A stretch of 64,000 bases of DNA from Macrolepiota albuminosa (taxonomy: Eukaryota > Basidiomycota > Agaricomycetes > Agaricales > Agaricaceae), in assembly GCA_027475525.1 (NCBI GenBank), contig JAMWFC010000008.1, positions 124,001-188,000 of the forward strand, read 5' to 3'. Shown piece by piece: positions 55,886-64,000 of the stretch (position 1 is the stretch's first letter; every line of letters starts with the position of its first letter). The notes under the pieces were generated by a model, which worked only from the letters and a program-made list of their open reading frames with translations, did no database searches and was not told the DNA's origin. The position numbers and the translations under genes are program-made.

Positions 55886-57057
55886 TCATGTGAACCCTGC
55901 CTCCAGGCCAAGGTCCCCCGACACCAGCCAATGGACTCCTGAAACCCCTGCCAGTCGGACGATGCCCCTGGTCCTCCATATCCCTGGACCACATCGTCGA
56001 ACTCCCGGAATCTGAAGGGTTCGATGCCATTCTCGTCGTTGTGTGCAGGCTAACCAAACAGGGCATCTTTCTACCCTGCTACACCATGGACACCGCCCCG
56101 GACTTTGCCCGGCTGTTCCTCGAGCACGTCTTCGCCAAACATGGACTCCCAGACGATATCGTCTCCGACCGTGGCCCGCTTTTTGTGTCCAAGTTCTGGA
56201 CTTCCCTGTGTAAGGCCCTTGAAGTGAAGACTAACCTCTCTACTGCCTATCACCCCAAAACCGACGGTCAGACTGAAAGGGTCAATCAGTCTCTCAAGCA
56301 GTACCTCCGACTATACGTCAACTACTTGCAGGATGACTGGCACGCCGAGCTCCCCCTGGCCGAGTTCACCTATAACAACACACCGCACTCCGCCACCAGG
56401 GTATTGCCCTTCTTTGCCAACAAGGGATACCACCCTCGACTGACACTCTCGCTCTGGGACATCCCGTCGCACGCTACCCACGAGGTCACCCAGGACCTCC
56501 AATCCCTTCACGAGTTTCTCCGGGAGGAGATTGACACCGCAAACTGGGCCTATACGGAACACGCCGACCAGAAACAGGAGGAGACCCCCGACTGGACCTC
56601 CGGAACAAAGGTATGGTTAGATCGACGCCACTTCCACACCCGCTGGCCCTCCCCAAAACTTGATCACAAGCATCTCGGCCCGTTCAAAATATTGAAGAAG
56701 GTCTCATCCCATGCCTACAAGATCGAGCTTCCCCCAGGACTAAAAGGTCTGCACCTGGTATTCCACGTCTGCCTCCTGGAACGACACCCTCTGGATCCTT
56801 TCTCCGAACGACGCCCCGAGCCCCCTTCCCCGGTCGAGGTCGAGGACGAGTACCACTACGAGGTTGAAGACATCCTCGACTTCTGGAACATTCGTGGACG
56901 ACCCCACTTCCTCGTACGGTGGAAGGGATATGGCCCAGAAGACGACACTTGGAAACTGCACGGAAACCTCGAAGGCGTCCTCGACAAACTCCAGGACTTC
57001 CAACAACGGCACCCAGGAAACAACCTTCCTGGGCACAGAACTCACAGACGGCAGTAG
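55886..57057 (+). pseudogene. Integrase core and chromodomain of element 3
   Basis: Frame shifts by one base near 55930; then ISLDHIVELP (first Asp), IVSDRGPLFVSKFW (second), TAYHPKTDGQTERVNQSL (third, Glu). C-terminal SH3-like part and a chromodomain: EYHYEVEDILDFWNIRG and HFLVRWKGYGPEDDTWK, giving a chromovirus assignment. Ends TAG at 57055. Confidence 0.9.
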
Positions 57058-57316
57058 TGGGCATAACCCCCACCTCTGGGCTCAGTAGGGATTCAACTCC
57101 CATGTATACTTTCTGCTTTCACTTTCTAGATTTTACTCTTTTTTTTATTTACTTTTCCGCAGTAACGCCCCAGAGTCTGGACAAGGTACTCTCCCCAGTT
57201 TTCCCGCCACCTTACTTACACTATCACTTGACTCTGGGAGACTGATTATATACATTTTTTACATACACTATTTTACAGTTAGCAGTACCAGGACAACAGC
57301 AAGAAAACGGGGGCCC
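57058..57316. other. Spacer after pol of element 3
   Basis: Contains T-rich tracts and 'tttacttttccgcag'; no ORF. Confidence 0.4.
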
Positions 57317-58973
57317 TTAGAGCTGGGGCCCCGAACCGCCTTCACTACCCCCTCCCCTCGGCCAGCCCCAGAAATCCTCCCTCACCCCCTCTGGACCGTG
57401 CTCCCACAACACCTCCTCGGCTAACTGATCCCAGGACGGGAGCTGCTTGCCCTCGTCCAAAACGCGCTTGAACCACGACCCTGGGGCCGGGACGTTCCTC
57501 CAGCGGTGTGCACCCACCAGCCTCTCCAGCAAATCCAGACCCCGCTCCACCCCGGGGTTCCCTGCCTCCGACCGTAATCCCTCTTGAAGAGACGCGAATG
57601 CCGCAGCGGCCCCGTCCAGGAGCAGGCGGTGCTCCTGAGCCCAGCCTGGAAATATTAGTACGACCCAACCATGAAAAGGGGACACTCACTCAAGGAGGCC
57701 ATGTGCCCAATCACCATGTCCCGATGCAAGGCCTTGACTAACTCCGGACTCAAGGGACCTTGCCCCGGAAGCCCCACCCCCTGTTCCAGCCAGGCCCTCA
57801 TGGCGTCCAGCTGGGCCTCGGCTCCCCCGCGGGCCACCCTCGCCTCCTCCAGCTCCCGAAGGGCCATCTCGCATTCCTCCTCCAGCCCCCTCTGGAGCGC
57901 CACCTCCTCCCTCGCCCCCTCTTTGCGTTTCCCCCTCTCCCAGTCAGCCTGTTCCAGGCACCCCTGCAGTGCCCTCACCTCATCCTCCAACGGTTGCCCA
58001 GACAATGGGGAAAAAACTGCCAGGGAAAGGTGCACTGGGGAAGCCGGGGATGGGGTCTCCAAAGGCAGGCGTGCCCTCTTAGAGGGTTCTGGCGAGGGAC
58101 TGGGCGACGCCCGCCTCTTCCCTTTGTCGGGGCGCCCCCCACACCCCTCATGACTGGTGGTCCCGGCCCAGGTTGCCCGACGGGTGATCAGGACCACAGG
58201 ACGACCCCGGCCTCCCACCCAGACAACGCGGGCGCCTCCCCCACCGGCTCCACCACTCAATCCTGCTCCTCGACCCCCATCCTCCAGGTGACTCCCCCCA
58301 GCGGCCAGCCTCGCTCCCAAGAGACACAGCGCGCCCTCCACAGCGCCGACACGGAACAACGCTTGTGGTTAAGGTGGCATGCCTCACACATGAACGTGTC
58401 TCAGCAGGACGAGGGACCTGGGACCTTGAACAGGCAGGAGACCACCCGTCGAGCGCAGTGCAGGCACTACGCCAGAGTCAGCGATGGGACCCGAGGTAAG
58501 ACAGCACTCACCAGTCCATTGCCTATGCACCAGGCATGGAGAGGTAAACCCTGGGGCCTCTCCAGGGCCTCCCCAAACAGCTCCTACGTTGCATCCGCCC
58601 ATGCAACACGTTGATCCTCCGGGACCTCGGAGACGGCCCCTACCGCCATCCTGGAACGACGAAAGCGGGGGGTGGGCAGTCTAGGGCGGGGAGGGGGTTG
58701 AGAACGGGAAGGGCAGACAGTCATCCGCGCAAAGGTAGGCACGGGACGACTCGGGCGGGACTCCGGGAGGGCACTAGGGCCTGCATCAGGAGCAGGCTCC
58801 AGGTGCTGACTGGGACCCGCTTCCGGGGCAGGATTACTGAGTTGTTCTGGAATAGAAAGGTCAGCTGAGACAGGCGGACAACACGGGAAGCACTCACGTT
58901 GCTGGACAAGCTCTGCCACACGCTCTCAGTCAAGGCAGGCTCGGTATTGCGCGTTCCGGGCCTCCCAGGCCAT
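57317..58973 (-). pseudogene. Antisense spliced gene of element 3, Zn2Cys6-like cluster and coiled coil
   Basis: Runs opposite to gag-pol, between pol and the PPT. Exon from ATG about 58973 (AWEARNAQYRACLD, TGA, ERVAELVQQ) to 58898; intron 58847-58897 (GTGAGT to TTCCAG); Pro/Arg-rich exon; then, after unresolved exons, a cysteine cluster at about 58364-58470: C-x2-C-x6-C-x15-C-x2-C-x6-C (CLHCARRVVSC and CEACHLNHKRC), interrupted by one TGA. Then KGKRRASPSPSPEPSKRARL (basic), a heptad-like Glu/Arg-rich coiled coil (EVALQRGLEEECEMALREL), an intron 57646-57689 (GTGAGT, branch TACTAAT, TTTCCAG) and a last exon ending TAA 57317. The pattern equals the Gal4-type zinc cluster; a nucleic-acid-binding role is inferred, not shown. 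Confidence 0.65.
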
Positions 58974-59151
58974 GAGGGGCGCGACCTCATTAGTGTGTGG
59001 GGGTGTTGGGGAATGCGTCGGCGTACATGACATGGTTGAGTTTGATGGTAAAAATTTTTTTTTTCAATATGTGGCAAGTCAGGTGCTGGATCCCACGGTT
59101 GGACCCCGGTCCAAACCCCCAGCTACGCGCGCCTCGGAGGGTCTCGGCGCT

Positions 59152-59164
59152 GAGGGGGGGGTGA
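59152..59164 (+). other. Polypurine tract before the 3' LTR of element 3
   Basis: gaggggggggtga directly adjacent to TGTCACGACC. Confidence 0.8.
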
Positions 59165-59911
59165 TGTCACGACCCCTCCCCTCTGGATCCACCCCGGGAC
59201 ACTCCCGGAACACCACCCGGGACTCTCCCTCTGACCCCACAGGACACACTCCGCCATCATGACTACCGACACTGCCATCACGCGCATCAAGGACCGCCAT
59301 CAGCCGCCACCAGCCCTGATCAACGATCGGATCACATGGCTCGCTCCCAGCCATCACACATCACGCATCACAACTGCCTCCGTGCCAATTGATTGCGCGC
59401 CCCACACGCGCGATCCAGGTATACAGTCCCTGCCCGCTACTCAATGACTCCTGGAACCCATCCCAGACACTCTGGAACCCCGAGACCCGGCCCCGTAGTA
59501 CTTATAGCATAGCTCCCCGTTGTATTCGCTAGTCTTGATATTGCACTGCTTACACTGTTTTCACTTGGTTACTTGAATTGTTGCGTGCCCTCTATTTGAC
59601 TGGTACACATTGACTGGCACGCTTGGATAATTGCGTGCTCTAAGACTGGTACGCACTTCGCGACTTTAACTTACTAATTTGGTCTCATCTTAAAACCTCC
59701 GGTTCACGACTTGACCCCCATCTGAATTCCCCAGCTACTCACCACCCAAAAACCCCGGACCAAGTCCCCTCTCCTGGGAGTACCCCTGTCCACGTCTTGA
59801 ACCCCAGAGTCCTAGCCCCGGAGTTCCAGACATCTGAGTATCCGTGGGTCAAGTCCGCATTGTAAGGGTGATTGCTTTCCCGGAAAGCCCCCGACTCAGC
59901 GGAACCTGACA
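59165..59911 (+). repeat. 3' LTR of element 3
   Basis: 747 bp, TGTCACGACC to GGAACCTGACA, followed by ctctt. No equivalent full LTR exists at the left end. Confidence 0.88.
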
Positions 59912-59916
59912 CTCTT

Positions 59917-60162
59917 GGTATCTGATATAATTTTTAAACTCTCAATTCTACAACAGTGCCAGATATTGGCAGGTTTTTGTACTGTATTATTACTAGTAGA
60001 TGAACATATACTTGTCTGCAGAAATGATTTAGAAGCAGATCTCAATAGTACTCAGCCTACACATCTGTTAGAAGCTGACATCCTAGAACACAAGTAATGT
60101 GACCTAGTCTCATATACTTTACTCTAGTTAAGCCTACCTAGAACACAAGTAAGTAATGTGAC
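59917..60162. other. AT-rich flank of element 3
   Basis: Nothing recognised; a 60-codon open frame (59915-60097) is of no known type. Confidence 0.4.
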
Positions 60163-60164
60163 TA

Positions 60165-61110
60165 CAGTCAAACCTCTTATAAGTGATGATTCTTATAACC
60201 AATAACCTCTTCAAACCAATGGGTTTTTAGCATCCACCAACTTGGTTTGTAGAGAAATTTGATGAATCTCCAATACTCAATAATTGATGGGTCTTGGAGG
60301 GTCATAATCAATAATGTATGTCAAAAGTATAAATTATTTATTGGAATATATTGTTTATTTACTATGTGCTAAACATGCTAGGTAAAAAGGAATGAGTTGT
60401 TTACAATAATAGGCATGATGGCTATGCAGACTTCGATAAGTCAATCTTGTGCACAGCCACAAAGATTGGGTGCCAATGTTGGCCCACCCACTCCTGCTGC
60501 TTCTGCACACAGAGCATGTGTTTGTGCTCTCTATCTACAACCTTAGTATCCATTTTGCAGCATGTCTGACTTTAATTCAAGCCTTATTGTATTGTCAATA
60601 TGTAACTCAAAAATAATGAAAAAAAATAATTGCTACCAAAGAAATTTGCATCTCAGTCAGTTGCTGCTTATTTAATATTAGCATGGAAATGAATCTACTT
60701 GAAGTCATCAAAACAGGCATCTTGCACCTTAAATTGGAGAGAGAGCTATGCAAACAAGAACTTCTTGCACAAATTTTAAGGAAGAAGAAGATCTCAGATG
60801 CTGATGAGATGTATCTGATATGGACTAGCCATATGCATGCCAGTTTGAAGATATTCTTACAAGCTTTGGATACCAAACATGCCTTGATGAATTTCAAGCC
60901 CTTCAATCTATCACTCTTAATAATTATTTCTACATAAAATCAATCTTAGTATATATTGATGTAGCAATTAAATGATGTATATGATCTAAAATAATGACAA
61001 AACAAGCTTTTGAAGAGCTCTATAATGATCTCTCTCATACTCAATAACCTCTTATAACCAATAATTTTTGGCTTCTATGGAGGGGCTATCCATTATAAGA
61101 GATTTGACTG
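60165..61110. mobile_element. pogo/Fot1-like (Tc1/mariner) TIR element, non-autonomous
   Basis: Terminal inverted repeats CAGTCAAAcCTCTTATAA at 60165 and the reverse of CAGTCAAAtCTCTTATAA ending 61110, flanked by TA on both sides (60163-60164 and 61111-61112). 946 bp. It has only weak ORFs (e.g. 60683-60937, MEMNLLEVIKTGILHLKLER) with no recognised DDE transposase motifs. Class inferred from TIR and TA. Confidence 0.75.
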
Positions 61111-61112
61111 TA

Positions 61113-62092
61113 GATAATGTTATTAGTTATAGTGTCCATTGTTTTTAGATGTGTAATTACTTACCCTCAGTCTCATATATTTGACTAAAGATATTTACAA
61201 TGACCAATAGCCAGTTCAGAAATATCTATAGTATCATATATCAGGGTGAAGCAATATTAAAAGAGAAATATAATGAAATTATATTGTCTCTTGCTGGGCA
61301 TTAAAAGCTTAATGACTTATGGTGTTCAGCAGCACTTGACAATATCAAAGATTTGTTGTAGCTGGCTGACAGAAAAGAAGGATGCAAACCTGCTAGTATT
61401 GTTTGCAGGAAAGACTGCAAAAGCAACAGCAACATTCTGAACGGTCTTGAGCTATACAAGGTGTCCCATGTAAGAAATGCCAATATAGATGATATTCAGA
61501 CCATTTTATTCCAAGTCATGCTACATTCTCTTTTCATCTATTCTTTATGTTATGCCACTACCAGAACTCTACTCAACTCTACTTTATACAAATTTTATTT
61601 CACATTCATGAAAATTTCACTGTAGCTACTGCTTATCATGCCTAATTAGGCATGATTTTCCTAACTACACACTTTCTTTAATAATACCATAATATTTCTA
61701 AGACTTGTATTTGAAATCATTAACCTGTGGATTTAGGACTATTGCCAGTAGGTGCTGAAGCCATCAGGCACATTGTAGCAGACATCAGCAATACTATATT
61801 ACCAATATCACATCAGGTATTTATTGGAGTTGCCTGAATATAATCTCACCCATTAATCCTGCCCTTTCCTTATTATTGCACATGATGAGCACACATTTTT
61901 CTTCAAATTCAACCAGAAAACTTCAGAAAAAAGAGCTGATATTACTAATATCAATTAATAATACATAATACTTGTAGTAGTTGAGAAAAAAAGCTTTAAA
62001 CTAAAGATCAGAAGAGATTTGAATCACTTTGTTTACATCTTCTGCTAGCTGAGCATTATTATCATTGTCACTGCTATCTTTCTCAACATATT
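61113..62092. other. AT-rich, no gene
   Basis: No ORF with family resemblance; no clear repeat other than the one at 62093. Confidence 0.4.
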
Positions 62093-62213
62093 ACAGAGTG
62101 TAGGGATAGCTGATGGGGAATTTATTGTGTTACACAGGCATGCTGGGTATGGTCATAATAATGCTTTGTATTGTGAGACCTTTCAAGGACTGGAGCACAA
62201 TTATTAGTTATAG
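62093..62213. repeat. Dispersed repeat, second copy (see 45421)
   Basis: Same sequence as 45421-45541 but several CpG there are TpG or CpA here (for example cgtattacgcagg versus tgtgttacacagg). Confidence 0.85.
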
Positions 62214-62575
62214 CCTCATATAACCTTTTTTCTGTATAAGTAGACACCTCATAATGATTCACACTTGCAAACATCCCAAGAAAATGCTGTTACATACTGT
62301 GTGTGGGGCTCTGGACCACTCACCTTTGGCCCACCTCTCTCATTTTCACCCATTACTCTCTCCATCACTCTGAGCCAAAATTAATGCCTATATCCACTAA
62401 AATCTTATTTTTCTTTGTCCAGTCTTTTGGGAGGGAATTTTCATTTATAAAAACCCCCAACCATGTTGTAGCATAGCATGCTATGTGGCCATGGTCACAT
62501 AGCTTTTAGTTAGTAGAATTAGTTAAAATTATATTATATTTAATATAATATAATTTTATTTATATTATTATAAAT

Positions 62576-62690
62576 ACGAGCTATGATTCGTGCCTTCAGC
62601 ACGAATTTCATAGCTCGTTGGGGGCTTCACCCCCAAACCCCCCCCCAACTAAGCCTCCACCTTAACCTCACTTCGTTCGGTCAAGGCCTC
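62576..62690. repeat. Hairpin plus G/C tract repeat, copy A
   Basis: acgagctatgattcgtgc then gcacgaatttcatagctcgt can pair as a stem with a 5-base loop, followed by ttgggggcttcacccccaa, a second hairpin, and a C9 run. Copy B at 63286 has the same order. Confidence 0.8.
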
Positions 62691-62776
62691 GGCATTTCAC
62701 AACTCAGTGCTCATTCCGGGCCTCAACCTCACTTTGTTCGGTCAAGGCCTCGGCATTTCACAACTCAGTGCTCTTT
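62677..62776. repeat. Tandem minisatellite, period 61 bp
   Basis: Two imperfect copies of 'cggtcaaggcctcggcattt' unit around 62678 and 62739; distinct from the 77-bp artefact. Confidence 0.75.
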
Positions 62777-62808
62777 CTACAACTCTCAAAGTATTATTGT
62801 AAGCTAAA

Positions 62809-63105
62809 TTGAATTTTTCTTGAATTTTTCGGATTTTATTCAGCATTTATAAATGTTTAAAAAACTAAAAATCAGTATATTAGTAGCCTTTGAATTTTTT
62901 CTGATTTCCTGGTGATTTTTCTGGAATTATTTGAGCATTTTCCACTAACATCTTCTGAAAAACAAAGCAATTGAATTTTTCTTGAAATTTTCAGATTTCT
63001 TTAAGCATTTATAAACCTCAAAAAATTCACAATCAGTGTATCAGTACCCTTTGAATTTTTCCTGATTTTTTGATGATTTTTTTTCAGATTTCTAAAGCAT
63101 TTTAT
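62809..63105. repeat. Imperfect tandem repeat, period about 160 bp
   Basis: Two AT-rich copies beginning tgaatttttcttgaa at about 62811 and 62971, each followed by a tcagatttYttNagcatttataaa-like word and an aatcagtRtat word. Confidence 0.7.
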
Positions 63106-63111
63106 ACACAC

Positions 63112-63265
63112 ATCTACCAAAAAACAAACAAAAAAGGCAATTCTTTGTCAGCCTTAGTCAGAACTGACTAATCAGATCAATTCCCAGGATCTACCAAAAA
63201 ACAAACAAAAAAGGCAATTCTTTGTCAGCCTTAGTCAGAACTGACTAATCAGATCAATTCCCAGG
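63112..63265. repeat. 77-bp tandem duplication
   Basis: 63112-63188 repeats exactly at 63189-63265. Confidence 0.97.
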
Positions 63266-63285
63266 CATCGTCACATATACTATAG

Positions 63286-63550
63286 ACGAGCTACGATTCA
63301 TGCCTTCAGCATAAATTTTGTAGCTCGTTGGGGGCTTCACCCTCAAACCCCCCCCCAACTAAGCCTCCACCCCAACCTCACTTTGTTTGGTTAGGGCTCC
63401 AAGTATGTATAAGTAACTTAGCCTCCACCCCAACCTCACTTCGTTCAGTTAGGGCTTCAAATATGTATATAAGTAACTCAGTCTCCACGCCAACCTCACT
63501 TCATTCGGTTAGAGGCTCCAAATATGTATATTAGTAACTCAGCTTCTATC
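63286..63550. repeat. Hairpin repeat copy B and a three-unit minisatellite
   Basis: Copy B of the hairpin unit (63286-63365), then three imperfect copies of about 60 bp starting cctccac(c/g)ccaacctcactt at 63366, 63424 and 63484. Confidence 0.8.
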
Positions 63551-63714
63551 ATGATCTTACTTTTATGATGTCTTACTGATTCCAGCATATGTTTTTAATG
63601 AATAGAAAGTTTTACATTGATCAAGAAATGATGCTACAAATCCAAGTTATATATATTCTATTAGTACAGTATCAACAAATATCAAGTCAAATGCTAAAAT
63701 ATAAAAGTTAGTAA

Positions 63715-63860
63715 TAAGTAGGTAATTAAACATCACACTCACATTTGTAAACCCAAGAAACAATGCTATAATTCCAAGTTATATGTACAGTATCAAGTTA
63801 GATGCTAAAATATAAAGTTAGTAATAAGTAGTTAATTAACAATCACACTTACATTTGTAA
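63715..63860 (-). repeat. Tandem imperfect repeat next to the helicase end, about 110 bp
   Basis: On the minus strand 'tttacaaatgtRagtgtgat' followed by 'ctacttattactaactt' and 'ttttagcat' occurs twice. The first copy holds the helicase stop. Both contain GTAAGT/GTGAGT-like and TTTTAG words, so this may be an intron-like or duplicated tail. Confidence 0.65.
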
Positions 63861-64000
63861 ACCATTGAGAACTTCTTGATATACAATATTTGCAGTTGTT
63901 TTTGATGTATTTTCTTCTGATAAAATCACCTTGATACGATCTCCTGATGTGCATCGAGAAAGTGCAACATAAAGTTGGCCATGTGTAAAAACAGGTGATC
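63855..64000 (-). CDS. C-terminal end of a Helitron Pif1-like helicase (partial)
   Basis: Minus strand reading [49 protein letters not shown], stop TAA at about 63855. [11 protein letters not shown] is the conserved last motif of Pif1-family helicases of Helitrons. The rest lies beyond the window edge. Helitron transposition helicase; the element's 3' end would lie to the left and may include the repeats at 62.5-63.8 kb. Confidence 0.85.

Larger units (their letters stand above)
49693..59911 (+). mobile_element. GC-rich Ty3/gypsy chromovirus with antisense gene, element 3 (Tf2-like)
   Basis: Target duplication ctctt at 49688-49692 and 59912-59916. The left terminus is a palindrome of LTR end (49693-49889), not a normal LTR; the 3' LTR is 59165-59911. 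Order: gag, tandem protease domains, RT, RNase H, integrase, chromodomain, antisense gene, PPT, LTR. Broken by many nonsense codons, two or three frameshifts and two 77-bp duplications. GC content is clearly higher than both flanks. Confidence 0.9.

Noticed and set aside
57760..58614. A 284-codon plus-strand ORF downstream of pol in element 3
   Set aside because: It overlaps the antisense gene; only the minus strand shows introns, a coiled coil and a cysteine cluster. The plus-strand frame is Pro/Arg-rich shadow.
62677..62776. Tandem pair as a ninth 77-bp artefact
   Set aside because: Period is 61 bp and copies are imperfect.
1..64000. tRNA, rRNA or CRISPR features
   Set aside because: No tRNA A/B boxes, rRNA core motifs or spaced identical repeats were recognised by eye.

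Overview
This window looks like a filamentous basidiomycete (Agaricomycete) genome. Host genes carry many short introns (about 42-100 nt) with GTxxGT donors and CAG/TAG acceptors. There is an NLR-type NTPase with TPR-like repeats, a CYP53-like P450, a secreted GPI-type 'macrophage activating glycoprotein', and dense nested retrotransposons. My best guess for the lineage is Rhizoctonia/Ceratobasidium (Cantharellales), from recollection of similar gene and element types only.

Layout. 0.35-3.8 kb: an NLR/TPR gene on the minus strand. 4.8-12.0 kb: a complete Ty3/gypsy chromovirus (5-bp TSD) decayed by nonsense changes and carrying an 871-bp insertion. 12.4-20.9 kb: a nest in which a decayed LINE is split by a Ty1/copia element (TSD tcatt), and three copies of one solo LTR family (TSDs atcaa, tcaag, ctagt) sit inside copia or LINE. 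21.2-25.6 kb: the 3' end of another LTR element with an antisense zinc-cysteine gene upstream of its PPT and LTR. 25.7-28.6 kb: a copia-like Gag remnant, its LTR, and a partial fourth solo LTR. 30.3-38.6 kb: a nearly intact 8.3-kb non-LTR retrotransposon with a 16-bp TSD and a 40-nt poly(A). 38.9-45.2 kb is a small host island: the P450, divergently paired with the glycoprotein gene, and an ECM4-type glutathione transferase. 46.3-49.2 kb: an AT-rich, internally deleted gypsy element. 49.7-59.9 kb: a GC-rich chromovirus (TSD ctctt) whose left terminus is a palindrome made from inverted LTR end, and which carries a spliced antisense gene with a Zn2Cys6-like cysteine pattern. 60-64 kb: AT-rich, with a pogo-like TIR element, hairpin and minisatellite repeats, and the C-terminus of a Helitron Pif1-like helicase at the edge.

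Three cross-cutting observations. First, eight tandem duplications all have a period of exactly 77 bp, including one in each LTR of the first gypsy and one that breaks the NLR gene. This is almost certainly an assembly k-mer overlap artefact, and collapsing one copy restores several reading frames. Second, nonsense mutations in the transposons are nearly all explicable by C:G to T:A transitions, many at CpG. Third, the two antisense cysteine-cluster genes share the same place (antisense, just upstream of PPT and LTR) and are the best candidate for an under-described system here.
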